Shown here: positions 39,805 to 47,513 of the stretch, one piece after another | Position numbering within the stretch: the stretch's first letter is position 1 | Layout of the letters: every line of letters starts with the position of its first letter | From: Hominenteromicrobium mulieris | Lineage (GTDB): Bacteria > Bacillota > Clostridia > Oscillospirales > Acutalibacteraceae | Assembly (NCBI GenBank): GCA_021029595.1 | Contig: JAJJOY010000003.1 | Location: 248,001-312,000, forward strand | Reading direction: 5' to 3' | DNA length: 64,000 nucleotides | Position numbers and translations under genes: made by a program | Notes under the pieces: model-generated | The model's input: only the letters and a program-made list of their open reading frames with translations | Database searches by the model: none | What the model was told of the DNA's origin: nothing

Positions 39805-40485
39805 TTATGCCTCCGTTCCGCTTTGTGTTCGCTGTGTGATTTTTTCACACGCACCCGCTTCTATCACAAGCTTGTTTTCGCTCGCCGCTTTCAAAACGCA
39901 GTGCGTGTACCGCGCGCCGCCTGTTTGCAGTGTGAATTCGCCGGGGAGCGCCTCCTCGCCGCCCGAAAACCCGTGCAGTACGACCGTGTACACCGCTTTG
40001 CCCGCCACCGCCGCATACGGATTTTCCTCGCCGATGGCGTAATAGCGCTTGACCTTCGCTTCGTGCGAAATTTTCACCGCGTCCGCCGTAAATACCTTGT
40101 CGCCGATTACCACCGCCGCGCGTGCGTTATCCGCCGCACCCGTCGCCGCCTGCACCGTGCAAAGCGTCACAAGGCAACTGAGCGCCGCCGAGTACGTCGT
40201 CTCGCTCCGCTTCACACTGCGCAGCGCACACGGCAAAGACGATACCGCCGCACACACCGCGTCAAACAGCCGCGCGTGGTCGTCCCTTTCGCGCGCATAC
40301 AGCTGCACGCCGAGCACCGTTTCAAACACACCGTCCGCGTTTTCCTCCTGCATCACGCCCACCGTCACCGCGGCACGCTGCGGAAGCCTTTGCAGCGTGC
40401 CCGTAAACGCCGGGCGCACCGCGCAGTCCGGCAAAAGCGCTTTCAGCTTTTCCGCAAGCGCCGCACTAAGCTCCGTTCCCGTCAT
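39805..40485 (-). CDS. Head-tail joining/tail-terminator-like protein with extra C-terminal domain
   Basis: 226 residues. The first 100 (TGTELSAALAEKLKALLP onward) resemble tail-completion proteins; a cysteine- and alanine-rich stretch follows (about 95-125) and then a beta-rich domain (VIGDKVFTADAVKISHEAKV, AGKAVYTVVLHGF) of unknown kind. That second domain could replace part of a tube or adaptor. The ATG at 40485 has AGGAGG upstream; the longer frame to 40554 lies in the preceding gene. Confidence 0.55.
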   Translation of the reverse strand: MTGTELSAALAEKLKALLPDCAVRPAFTGTLQRLPQRAAVTVGVMQEENADGVFETVLGVQLYARERDDHARLFDAVCAAVSSLPCALRSVKRSETTYSAALSCLVTLCTVQAATGAADNARAAVVIGDKVFTADAVKISHEAKVKRYYAIGEENPYAAVAGKAVYTVVLHGFSGGEEALPGEFTLQTGGARYTHCVLKAASENKLVIEAGACEKITQRTQSGTEA

Positions 40486-40789
40486 CTTTTTCCTCCTTTT
40501 CCAGCACCGCGCGCACGTAAAGCGCCCCGCAAATCCCGCTTTTTTCCTCGGCATATAAAACGCGGAACGTCTCGCCGCCCGCAGTCAGCCTCGCGTTCTC
40601 CGCGCCGCAAAGCACTTTGCCGTCGCCGAAGTAGACATACAGCGGCTTCATCGCCCCGCCGAACGTCTCCGTTTCCGCCTGCAAGGCCGTTTTGTCTTCC
40701 TTCAGGCAATGCACAACGCCGCGGCAAACGACCTTCACGCCGCTTATCTCCGCCATCATCTGCTGCGCCCTCAAAAATACATTTCTCAC
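40466..40789 (-). CDS. Head-closure-like small protein
   Basis: 107 residues; GTG start in a GTGA overlap with the preceding gene. The beta-rich centre (GGAMKPLYVYFGDGKVLCGAE) and position after a connector gene match head-closure or adaptor proteins of the XkdI type. No firm domain is visible. Confidence 0.5.
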   Translation of the reverse strand: MRNVFLRAQQMMAEISGVKVVCRGVVHCLKEDKTALQAETETFGGAMKPLYVYFGDGKVLCGAENARLTAGGETFRVLYAEEKSGICGALYVRAVLEKEEKDDGNGA

Positions 40790-41148
40790 ACCGTGTCCTC
40801 CGTCACGCCGAAGTAAAAATCCTCGTCACGCAAAACCCCGGACACCGCCCGCTCGCACTGCTTTGCATAGGCGAGCGCCCTTTCGCTGCCTTTGTCAAAT
40901 TCCGCGCGCACCTCGCCCGCCGTCAGGCTTTTCGGCGATGCTGCTTCCTCCAAAAGCCAAAACTGATACGCCGCCTGCGCCGCAGCCGCTGCGCACAGCG
41001 CCTCCTCATGCGCGTTTTCTTCCTCCACAGTGCAGCAAAGGCGCGCTTTAAGCCGCTGCACCGCATCGCCGCTCAGCATCAAAAGCAGGTCTTCGCGGTC
41101 GTCATTTGTCAAAAGCTTCAGCCGTTCCAGCACGTTTCGTATCTCCAT
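40786..41148 (-). CDS. Head-tail connector-like protein
   Basis: 120 residues, mainly helical (EIRNVLERLKLLTNDDREDLLLML at the N-terminus), with a C-terminal strand. Size, helices and location directly after the capsid gene match gp6/XkdH-like connectors, which close the portal. AAGGAGGGG precedes the ATG at 41148. Confidence 0.62.
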   Translation of the reverse strand: MEIRNVLERLKLLTNDDREDLLLMLSGDAVQRLKARLCCTVEEENAHEEALCAAAAAQAAYQFWLLEEAASPKSLTAGEVRAEFDKGSERALAYAKQCERAVSGVLRDEDFYFGVTEDTV

Positions 41149-41216
41149 TTGCCCCTCCTTTTTTTTATTCGGCAAAGCCGTACCAAAGCGGTACGGCTTG
41201 CCAGAATCGAATAAAA

Positions 41217-42218
41217 TCAGTAGCTAAGGCCCTGTGCGGCGCCGCCGTAGATCTGTGCAAAGCCCGCCACGGCGCTCACGGCCGCGCGTTCCATCTGGCG
41301 GTCGATGAGCTTGTCGTAGTCGGTCAGCACATCGCCCGCCTGCACCATCTCAAGCGCACAGTTCTTGTCGAGCGCAATGATCTTCTTCGCGTCCATGGAC
41401 GGCACATGGATGAGCGTCGCGCCAAGCGGCGTGATGAGCTTGCCCACGCCCTTAATGTTGAGGCTCGCCTGCGCGTCCTTAAACTCCGTGATCTTAAGGA
41501 GCGCCTGCAAAGCAGTCGTTCCGGCCAGGATCGTATTGAAGTTATAGTCGGAAAGCTTGCCCCACAGCGTCACAAGGTCGTTGTAGGTCGGCGCAGCGGT
41601 AAGCGCCGTCACGGTGATGCCCGTATTCGTGCCGTCGCCGTTTAACAGCACGTCCACTGCGTCCTTCATCTGTCTGCGCGCAATGTACGCACCGATCTGG
41701 CGCAGAATGACCGTAAAGAGGTCCAGTCTGTGGTGGCGCAGCGCTTCGTAGGAGCTGACAATCAGTCTGCCGCGCTTATGCAGCGTCACAAGCGAGCCCG
41801 CCGTCTTGATGACTGTCTCCGGAATGGCCGCGCCCTCCGCTACGGGGTCTTCGATCTTCTGGTCAGAAGCCGTCGCCGTCTGCACGGTGCGGTAATCGAG
41901 CGTGTCGATCTTCGTCACGGTCGCCGCGATGTCCGGCAGGGAAGACGCCATCTCCATGCCCTGGCGCACTGCGCGGGCGACGTATTCCGGGAACAGTGCC
42001 GCGCTCTGGGAGGAGGTGAAAAACTTCTCCACGGTGTCGCAGTTCGCACCGCTCACACGAATACCGAAGCGTTTAAGCTGTCTCTGGTATGCGTCAAGCC
42101 CCGCAAACGGTGTGCCCGCGTAGTTCTGGGAGCCGTCCAGCTCCTCCAAAACCTGTGTAAAATTCTTGCCCGGCACGCCGTACATGCCTTTTTCGAGTGT
42201 AATGTTTTCAAATGCCAT
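41217..42218 (-). CDS. Major capsid protein
   Basis: 333 residues, in the right place and size. The N-terminal arm is followed by ALFPEYVARAVRQGMEM and then a core with QKIEDPVAEGAAIPETVI, HKRGRLIVSSYEALR and MKDAVDVLLNGDG, as in HK97-fold capsid proteins of PBSX-like phages. Ends with QIYGGAAQGLSY. GGAGA precedes the ATG. No frameshift or truncation is visible. Confidence 0.85.
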   Translation of the reverse strand: MAFENITLEKGMYGVPGKNFTQVLEELDGSQNYAGTPFAGLDAYQRQLKRFGIRVSGANCDTVEKFFTSSQSAALFPEYVARAVRQGMEMASSLPDIAATVTKIDTLDYRTVQTATASDQKIEDPVAEGAAIPETVIKTAGSLVTLHKRGRLIVSSYEALRHHRLDLFTVILRQIGAYIARRQMKDAVDVLLNGDGTNTGITVTALTAAPTYNDLVTLWGKLSDYNFNTILAGTTALQALLKITEFKDAQASLNIKGVGKLITPLGATLIHVPSMDAKKIIALDKNCALEMVQAGDVLTDYDKLIDRQMERAAVSAVAGFAQIYGGAAQGLSY

Positions 42219-42234
42219 TGTATAGTCTCCTTTC

Positions 42235-43212
42235 TTAAATGCGGAACGCGCCGTCGTCTGCCGCGTTCGTGTCTTCCGTCTTTTCCGCTGCCAGCTGCGG
42301 CATTATGGGCATTTTCCGCTCCGCCGCCTTTGCGAGCGCCGCCGCCATTTCTTCCAGTTCTGCAATGCCGAGCGACTTTGTGATTGCCTCCGTCAGTCCG
42401 CGTTTAAACTCCGGCTGCGCCACGGCGCTCAGCTTATAGATGCGTTCGCACAGCGCCGCACGGTAGCGGTCGCCGCACTCTGCGCGGTCGAAAAGCGCTT
42501 TCAGCTCCGTTTTGAGCATGTTGAGTTCCTCCTTCGCCACCGTCACGCTGTCTTCGCCGTCCGCGAGCTTTTTAACAATGTCGTACACCGTTTTGACCTC
42601 CTTTTTCTTCTCCGATTCTTCAAAGCGCGGTGAAAATTTCTTTACCACGCCCGCCGCGCGCTGTGCAGGCACTGCCACGAATGAGAATTCATACGCGTCC
42701 GCCGCGCCGCTTAAAATACGCACACAGCGCTTGCCGTTGTACGTTTTCCCCGGCACGTGTACACAGCTTTCCGCGCCGCACACGGAGCACACGCGCTTTT
42801 TCACTGCGCACCCCACGCTGACTTCCTTGCGTATGCCGCTTTCAATGGATTCAATAAACGCCTTCGTCCCGTCGTTTCGCGGCACATACGCCCGTGCTGT
42901 GAGCTGCGCATATGGCTCGTTTAAAGATGTTACCTTTCCGGGAATTTCCTTCACCGCAGCGTCAAACACGCGCGCCGTCTGATTTTTGCTCGTCGGCTCG
43001 TGGTCTAAAATGCCCGTCTTGCCGACAAACAGCTTCGCAAGCTCCTCGAGTGTCTCTTTCGTAAAGCACTCACCGTCTCTATCCACCTCGTTGTCGCACA
43101 AAACGACCGAAAACGTGTACACCTCCTCCGGCTTATAGGCGCGGCGCGTGTAAAGGTTGATCTTCTCCATCGCCGTTTTATCCGGCTGCACAGCCGTCAC
43201 CGTTTCGCTCAA
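42235..43212 (-). CDS. Prohead protease fused to scaffold (XkdF-like)
   Basis: 325 residues. Residues about 25-200 are like a capsid maturation protease (DNEVDRDGECFTKETLEELA, ILDHEPTSKNQTARVFDA, GIRKEVSVGCAV), with a small C-x2-C...C-x3 insert around 140-150. Residues about 205-325 are helical and lysine/glutamate-rich like a scaffold. The TTG start overlaps the portal stop, with GGAGGG upstream. Confidence 0.75.
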   Translation of the reverse strand: MSETVTAVQPDKTAMEKINLYTRRAYKPEEVYTFSVVLCDNEVDRDGECFTKETLEELAKLFVGKTGILDHEPTSKNQTARVFDAAVKEIPGKVTSLNEPYAQLTARAYVPRNDGTKAFIESIESGIRKEVSVGCAVKKRVCSVCGAESCVHVPGKTYNGKRCVRILSGAADAYEFSFVAVPAQRAAGVVKKFSPRFEESEKKKEVKTVYDIVKKLADGEDSVTVAKEELNMLKTELKALFDRAECGDRYRAALCERIYKLSAVAQPEFKRGLTEAITKSLGIAELEEMAAALAKAAERKMPIMPQLAAEKTEDTNAADDGAFRI

Positions 43213-44300
43213 GCTTCTCCCTCCTTTAAAAGCTGGTTCGTCTTCGCCATGAGATACGCCGCGTTCGCGTGGTCGACCTCGTCCTGCATCGTGATCTCGT
43301 CCCAGTCGATCTCCACCGTGTCGTCAAAGCCGTTTAAGCGCAGCCACGTCTTGCAGATCTTCAAGACCGCCGGCTCCAAAATTCTGCGGTACGCCGTCAG
43401 CTCGCTCGTCAGCATGTCCGCCTGCTGGCTCGACATGCGCTCCGTCGAGGACCACGAAAGCCCCAGCAAAAACGGCGGAATGCCCATTTTCGCCACAATC
43501 TGCTCCAGCATCTGCCGCACGGGCACTTCGCTGTCCATCTGCTGCCCGTCCGCGCCGATGGCTTTAATCTGCACGTCGCCCACCGCCACAAAGTCGCTCA
43601 CGCCGGGGCCGTGCATCGCACGGCTCCACTCCTTTGCAAGCTGCCCCGCGCGGTCACCCGCGTTCATGTAGCCCTCGTTTTTGCACGTCACCGCAAAGCG
43701 CACATTGCCCATACGCTCCCAGTTGATGCCGACGGTGCGGTAAATTTTCAAAAGCACCTCGCTCACAAACGGCAGGCCCTTTAAAATGGAGCTTCCCACC
43801 GCGCTGCCCGGCATCGGGTTTAACGCCGAAGTCAAAATGAGCTCCGGGTAGCGGCACGGCTCCGCACGCCCGTCCCTTACGACGAACACGCCCGTTTCAA
43901 GCGGCGAGATGAGCCGAATCTCGAGGTCTTCGAGCGACGCATTATACAGCGCCCGAATTTCCCCGTTTGCGAGTACGATCTCCCCAATTGCATTGCCATA
44001 CGTTAAAAGCTGCTCAAAATAGGCCGACAAAAAGTTATCGATGCCCATGTTGCAGCCGTTTACGGGCACGGTTTTTAAAAACCCGCGCAGCGCGTTTTCT
44101 GTGTGCTTTTCGGGGCAATACACCTCAAACCCGCCGATAAGACGCACCAGCTTGTAAATTGCCGCGTCGATGATCGGCACCTGCTCGCGCAAGGCACGGT
44201 ACAGAGCTCGCTCGCCTGCCGTCACCGGCAGCACCGGCGGGTACCCGCCCTGCGTCTGCACCGAAACGGCCGTGCGCTTCTCCTTTTTCAAAAATCCCAA
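43209..44300 (-). CDS. Portal protein
   Basis: 363 residues, short for a portal but of the PBSX/HK97-like plan: YGNAIGEIVLANG in the wing, LILTSALNPMPGSAVGSSILKG, and the crown region KMGIPPFLLGLSWSSTERMSSQQADML. It forms the ring through which DNA enters the head. The ATG lies in the end of the terminase gene (13-base overlap), with AAGGAG upstream. Confidence 0.9.
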   Translation of the reverse strand: MGFLKKEKRTAVSVQTQGGYPPVLPVTAGERALYRALREQVPIIDAAIYKLVRLIGGFEVYCPEKHTENALRGFLKTVPVNGCNMGIDNFLSAYFEQLLTYGNAIGEIVLANGEIRALYNASLEDLEIRLISPLETGVFVVRDGRAEPCRYPELILTSALNPMPGSAVGSSILKGLPFVSEVLLKIYRTVGINWERMGNVRFAVTCKNEGYMNAGDRAGQLAKEWSRAMHGPGVSDFVAVGDVQIKAIGADGQQMDSEVPVRQMLEQIVAKMGIPPFLLGLSWSSTERMSSQQADMLTSELTAYRRILEPAVLKICKTWLRLNGFDDTVEIDWDEITMQDEVDHANAAYLMAKTNQLLKEGEA

Positions 44301-45550
44301 ATGCTAACTCCTTTCCCCGTCTCCCTTTGCACCGCGCAGGCAAAGCTTTCGCCCGCGCCGAGCACCGTGGAGACAAAATAGCGGATGTCGTCCATGGCAT
44401 GGTCATTCTCCTTCACAGGCACATCCCGCGCGCCGTCGTCTGCCCAGCGGTAGAGGGAAAACTCCCGCACCGCGTCCACGCAGCCCTTTGTCACCTTGAT
44501 CTGCCCCGTGCGCAGCGCCGTTGCCGTCATGCGGATGCCGTTTAAAACGTCATTTTTCGCCGCCGTCACTGCAAAACCACGGCTCTGCAAAAGTGTGATA
44601 AAGCTCGCCGCCGAGGGGTCGCATACAATCACATCGGGCGTTCTGCCGCGAATGAGCTCCAAAAACCCCTTAAAGTGCTCCTCGTCCGTGCGCCGCGTGT
44701 TTTCAAGCCGCGCGTCAAAGTAATACTCGTCTGCGCGGTACCACACGCCGCACAAAAGCCCCCAAAGGCCCATGGAGGTCGGATTTACCGTGCCGTAATC
44801 GATGGACACCGCGTACCGCTCAAAGTCCGCTTTCGGCACTTCGCACAGGAGGTCAAGCGCAAACGGGTAAATCAGTCCCGTCGCCGCCGTCCACTTGCCC
44901 TCAATAAACCGGCTGTAAAACGCACCCGAAAACATCGTTCGGTAGCGCTTTCGCACATCTTCACTGAGCGACGGGTTGTCCTCCATCGTAAAGTGCAGGT
45001 AAAGCGCGTTTCGGCTCTCGGCTTTCAAAATCCACTCGCGGTAAAACCAATGCTGCGGGTGCTCCGGGTTGCAGTTGAACCACAGCTTCGCGTTTTTCAG
45101 CGAACAGCGCGCAATGCCCTGCTCCACAAAAGAGCGCGGCATCAGCGCAACCTCGTCAAACAAAACGCCGCCGAGCGTCATACCCTGAATGAGCGCCGCG
45201 CTCGATTCATCTCGTCCTCCGAAAAGGTAAAAGCGGTTTTCTCTGCCCTGATACGATAGGATGATCTCGTTCTCTGCCTGCCGCACGCGCATGGAAAAGC
45301 CCATAGACTTTAGCTTTGGTATAAGCTCCGCGACCACATTTCTCCGCACAGAACGGATCGTTTTGCCGCACACCGCAAAGCTCGTATTTTGAAAGCGTGC
45401 CATCGCCCACAGAAAAAAGGATATCCCCATACAAGTGGTTTTGCCGCTGCGCACCGCGCCGTCGCAGATGACGGCAAGCTTATTCCGGTGCGGGCTTTTT
45501 TCGCCCCACCAGCACAAGACCTGCATCTGCTTTTCGGAAAACGGCGTCAC
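44288..45550 (-). CDS. Terminase large subunit (XtmB/PBSX family)
   Basis: 420 residues. The ATPase has Walker A GAVRSGKT at 31-38 and Walker B GGVLFDE with the catalytic pair at 132-133; the nuclease half has SIDYGTVNPTSMGLWG, VCDPSAASF and a late DHAMDDIRYFV with metal-binding aspartates. All key residues look intact, so DNA packaging could work. The GTG start overlaps the small-subunit stop (GTGA). Confidence 0.93.
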   Translation of the reverse strand: MTPFSEKQMQVLCWWGEKSPHRNKLAVICDGAVRSGKTTCMGISFFLWAMARFQNTSFAVCGKTIRSVRRNVVAELIPKLKSMGFSMRVRQAENEIILSYQGRENRFYLFGGRDESSAALIQGMTLGGVLFDEVALMPRSFVEQGIARCSLKNAKLWFNCNPEHPQHWFYREWILKAESRNALYLHFTMEDNPSLSEDVRKRYRTMFSGAFYSRFIEGKWTAATGLIYPFALDLLCEVPKADFERYAVSIDYGTVNPTSMGLWGLLCGVWYRADEYYFDARLENTRRTDEEHFKGFLELIRGRTPDVIVCDPSAASFITLLQSRGFAVTAAKNDVLNGIRMTATALRTGQIKVTKGCVDAVREFSLYRWADDGARDVPVKENDHAMDDIRYFVSTVLGAGESFACAVQRETGKGVSIWDF

Positions 45551-45843
45551 GGCTTATCCCCGTCTTTCAGCGCCGCCGCGCCGCTTTCAATGGCGGAGAG
45601 CAGCGCCTGTGCACCCGTCCCGCTCGTCTCGAGCTCACTGAGGAGCCGCAGCGCTTCGATCCGGTCGAAAAACCGAATTTCCATGCCGCCGTTTTTCGGT
45701 CTGCGAATTTCGGAGACGGCGAACAGATCCATGTTTTTCAGCGTGCGCGGGTTCACTTCCTCGCAAAAGAGCAGCCTTACGGCATCATGAATGCCGCCGA
45801 ACGCCAATCTGTGAAAGCCCTCCTTCGCCGTTTCGTTCACCAT
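45547..45843 (-). CDS. Terminase small subunit, short form
   Basis: 98 residues from the ATG at 45843, which has AGAGAGG 9 bases upstream. AKEGFHRLAFGGIHDAVRLLF and LKNMDLFAVSEIRRPKNGG followed by IRFFDRIEALRLL are typical of the short small subunits of clostridial PBSX-like phages, lacking the N-terminal helix-turn-helix of longer forms. The frame extends to 45951 (TTG), but that part overlaps the promoter region. First gene of the phage-like operon. Confidence 0.75.
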   Translation of the reverse strand: MVNETAKEGFHRLAFGGIHDAVRLLFCEEVNPRTLKNMDLFAVSEIRRPKNGGMEIRFFDRIEALRLLSELETSGTGAQALLSAIESGAAALKDGDKP

Positions 45844-45916
45844 GTTCCACATCCTCTCTGAAAGTTTTGAAGCGCCAAACGGCGTTCGTTTTTTCGCTCG
45901 CCTGTTTGTCTCTTCA

Positions 45917-45945
45917 CCCATATCCCCAAAACGCAGAAAAGTTTC
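45917..45945 (-). promoter_or_regulatory. Putative weak promoter of the phage-like operon
   Basis: On the minus strand GAAACT (45940-45945) and TATGGG (45917-45922) are 17 bases apart. The match to consensus is poor, but the position is fixed by analogy: it lies 26 bases after the last GGACAT unit, exactly as the strong promoter of the regulator operon at 61446-61474 does. Confidence 0.5.
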
Positions 45946-45965
45946 CCTCAAAAGGGAAACTTTTC
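45936..45965. promoter_or_regulatory. Perfect inverted repeat over the -35 region
   Basis: GAAAAGTTTCCCT (45936-45948) and AGGGAAACTTTTC (45953-45965) are exact mirror images around CAAA. It lies between the GGACAT array and the promoter and covers the -35 box, the place of a repressor operator. As RNA it could also act as a terminator. Confidence 0.6.
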
Positions 45966-45971
45966 AAATTC

Positions 45972-46017
45972 ATGTCCTCCGATGTCCTACAATGTCCTCT
46001 GATGTCCTGCGATGTCC
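45972..46017 (-). repeat. Five GGACAT units with 10-bp period
   Basis: On the minus strand GGACAT occurs five times; on the plus strand ATGTCC starts at 45972, 45982, 45992, 46002 and 46012. The three or four bases between are mostly CGNA/CAGA. One unit per helical turn puts all copies on the same face of DNA. Upstream, 46018-46095 has no gene. Confidence 0.85.
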
Positions 46018-46095
46018 GGCGGTTTTTATTTAATTTCAGGCTCCCTCTGATTGAGGAAAAAGAAGAGATAACGCGCATCAACGCATGCTCACAGC

Positions 46096-46317
46096 TATAT
46101 AAAAAGGGCGGCATGGAGCCGCCCTTTCAGGGAACCTATGCAACCGGGTTTCCTAGACTAAACAGTCCCCCGGACTGTTCAAGCAATGCAAAGCATTGCT
46201 TTCTACCATTCCTGGTTTTTTGTTAGGCAATAAGATTTTGCTTTCTGAGGAAAGCGACTTAGGGCGCTGCCCTAAGAACCCGCAAGTTTTCTGAAGAAAA
46301 CTTGACCAAAGACTTTA
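46096..46317 (-). repeat. 3'-end hairpin cassette downstream of pdxY (full form)
   Basis: Read from the pdxY stop: CAAGTTTTCTTC/GAAAACTTG, CTTAGGGC/GCCCTAAG, an AT-rich part, AAGCAATG/CATTGCTT, ACAGTCC/GGACTGT, AGGAAACCC/GGGTTCC-type and AAGGGCGGC/GCCGCCCTT followed by T residues. It starts on the pdxY stop codon itself. Confidence 0.75.
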
Positions 46318-47199
46318 CTTGTCGTTCTCCGTGAGCACATCGTGCATCAAAAACGGCAGACATTTCTCGAATTTCACGCCCCAAATGGTGTTGTCACCGC
46401 ATGCTTTTCTCGTTTCTTCTATGCACTTTGCGGTGTACCGCACGGCGGCGGCACAGGCCTCCTTTACCGTTTTGCCGTTTAACATCGCCCCCAGCATCAC
46501 GGCCGCGAAAATATCCCCCGTGCCGTGGTATTTGCCCGGCACGCGGTCGGAAAGCACCAGCGCCGTCTCGTCTTTTTCCCTATCGTAACACGCCGCGCCG
46601 ATTTTCTCCCCGTCCGTATACGCACCCGTCAGAATGACGATCTTCGGCCCAAAGTCGGAAAGGGCTTTCATTACTCTTTTAAGCTCCTTTTCGTCATACG
46701 GCCCGTCCTTAAACGGCTCGTGTAAAAGGCAATACGCCTCTGTCATGTTCGGCGTTAAAATGTCCGCTTTTTCGCAAAGCCTCGTCATGCTCTGCGCCGT
46801 TTCTTTATTAAAAATGCCGTACAGCGTGCCGTTGTCGCCCATCACGGGGTCTACAAGGCGCAGCGGACGGCTGTGTTCGTCCGTAAACAGCTCGAAGATT
46901 TCCCGCACAGTGTCAATCTGCTCGCGGCTGCTGAGGTACCCGGAGCAGATGCCCTCAAACGCGGCCCCCTCGCGCTTCCAGTGCTGTGCCGTTTTCAGCA
47001 TATCGTCCGTTAAATCGCGGTACACGGGATCTTTAAAGCCGCCGTGTGTGGAAAGCACCGCCGTCGGCAGCACGGATGTCTCGCACCCCAAGGCGGACAG
47101 CACCGGCAGCATCACCGTAAGCGAGCATTTCCCCGCACCGGAAAGATCGTTGATGACCGCCGCGCGGCGCGGTTTTTCTTCTGTATTTAAAAACTGCAT
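46315..47199 (-). CDS. pdxY: Pyridoxal/pyridoxamine kinase
   Basis: 294 residues of the ribokinase-like PdxK/PdxY family. It phosphorylates pyridoxal or pyridoxamine in vitamin B6 salvage. NDLSGAGKCSLTVMLPVLSALG forms the substrate end, TAVLSTHGGF the conserved loop, VDPVMGDNG the ATP strand and KYHGTGDIFAAVMLGA the anion hole with the catalytic aspartate. GAGGG precedes the ATG. A promoter lies 38 bases upstream. Confidence 0.93.
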   Translation of the reverse strand: MQFLNTEEKPRRAAVINDLSGAGKCSLTVMLPVLSALGCETSVLPTAVLSTHGGFKDPVYRDLTDDMLKTAQHWKREGAAFEGICSGYLSSREQIDTVREIFELFTDEHSRPLRLVDPVMGDNGTLYGIFNKETAQSMTRLCEKADILTPNMTEAYCLLHEPFKDGPYDEKELKRVMKALSDFGPKIVILTGAYTDGEKIGAACYDREKDETALVLSDRVPGKYHGTGDIFAAVMLGAMLNGKTVKEACAAAVRYTAKCIEETRKACGDNTIWGVKFEKCLPFLMHDVLTENDK

Positions 47200-47236
47200 C
47201 GGGTTTTTCCCTCATTTCAAAAGTATTTCCGCTTTT

Positions 47237-47265
47237 ATTGTAACCGCGGCGGAAAATAAAGTCAA
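47237..47265 (-). promoter_or_regulatory. pdxY promoter
   Basis: On the minus strand TTGACT (47260-47265) and TACAAT (47237-47242) are 17 bases apart. Confidence 0.7.
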
Positions 47266-47272
47266 TTAGCGG

Positions 47273-47301
47273 TTTACAGGTGAAAAAAAGAATGGTAAAA
47301 T
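47273..47301 (+). promoter_or_regulatory. Promoter of the miniprotein (and perhaps metG)
   Basis: TTTACA and TAAAAT are 17 bases apart, back to back with the pdxY promoter, 48 bases before the miniprotein start. Confidence 0.65.
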
Positions 47302-47349
47302 AAAGGGTACACGTACAGGCATGCCCTGCACCCGCGAAAGGAGCTTTCT

Positions 47350-47451
47350 ATGAAAACCGAAAAGCAACGCAAGCTCATCGTTCGCATCGGCGCGGCGATT
47401 TTGGCCGGGCTGATGATCCTCTCGGCACTTTCCGCCGTACTATTCAGTTGA
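47350..47451 (+). CDS. 33-residue single-helix membrane miniprotein (Prli42/DUF4044-like)
   Basis: Starts at an ATG with AAAGGAG 7 bases upstream. The basic head MKTEKQRKLIVR is followed by one hydrophobic helix to the end (AILAGLMILSALSAVLF). Basic head plus LSALSAV-type helix is the pattern of the tiny Firmicute proteins of the Prli42 kind, which anchor the stressosome in Listeria. That family link is a pattern judgement. It lies 62 bases before metG. Confidence 0.6.
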   Translation: MKTEKQRKLIVRIGAAILAGLMILSALSAVLFS

Positions 47452-47513
47452 ATACATTCAACCGTAGAAAAAATTAACCCCTTGAAAATACATTGTAAAG
47501 GAATGATCCACCC

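Noticed and set aside
39763-41214. 483-codon plus-strand frame opposite the phage connector genes
   Set aside because: Arginine/histidine-rich product without motifs; the minus-strand genes have ribosome sites and overlaps.
45972-46017. GGACAT repeats as a CRISPR array or a replication origin
   Set aside because: The period is 10 bp with no spacers of protospacer size, there are no cas genes and no replication initiator gene nearby; the position relative to promoters at two loci argues for transcription control.
35187-46317. Near-identical inverted repeats (about 36 bp) at both sides of the phage-like operon, as possible attachment or transposon ends
   Set aside because: They are parts of the hairpin cassettes behind htrA and pdxY. 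The same kind of cassette occurs behind lacZ and MATE, always in the direction of the gene before it, so the inverted arrangement follows from the direction of the two flanking genes.
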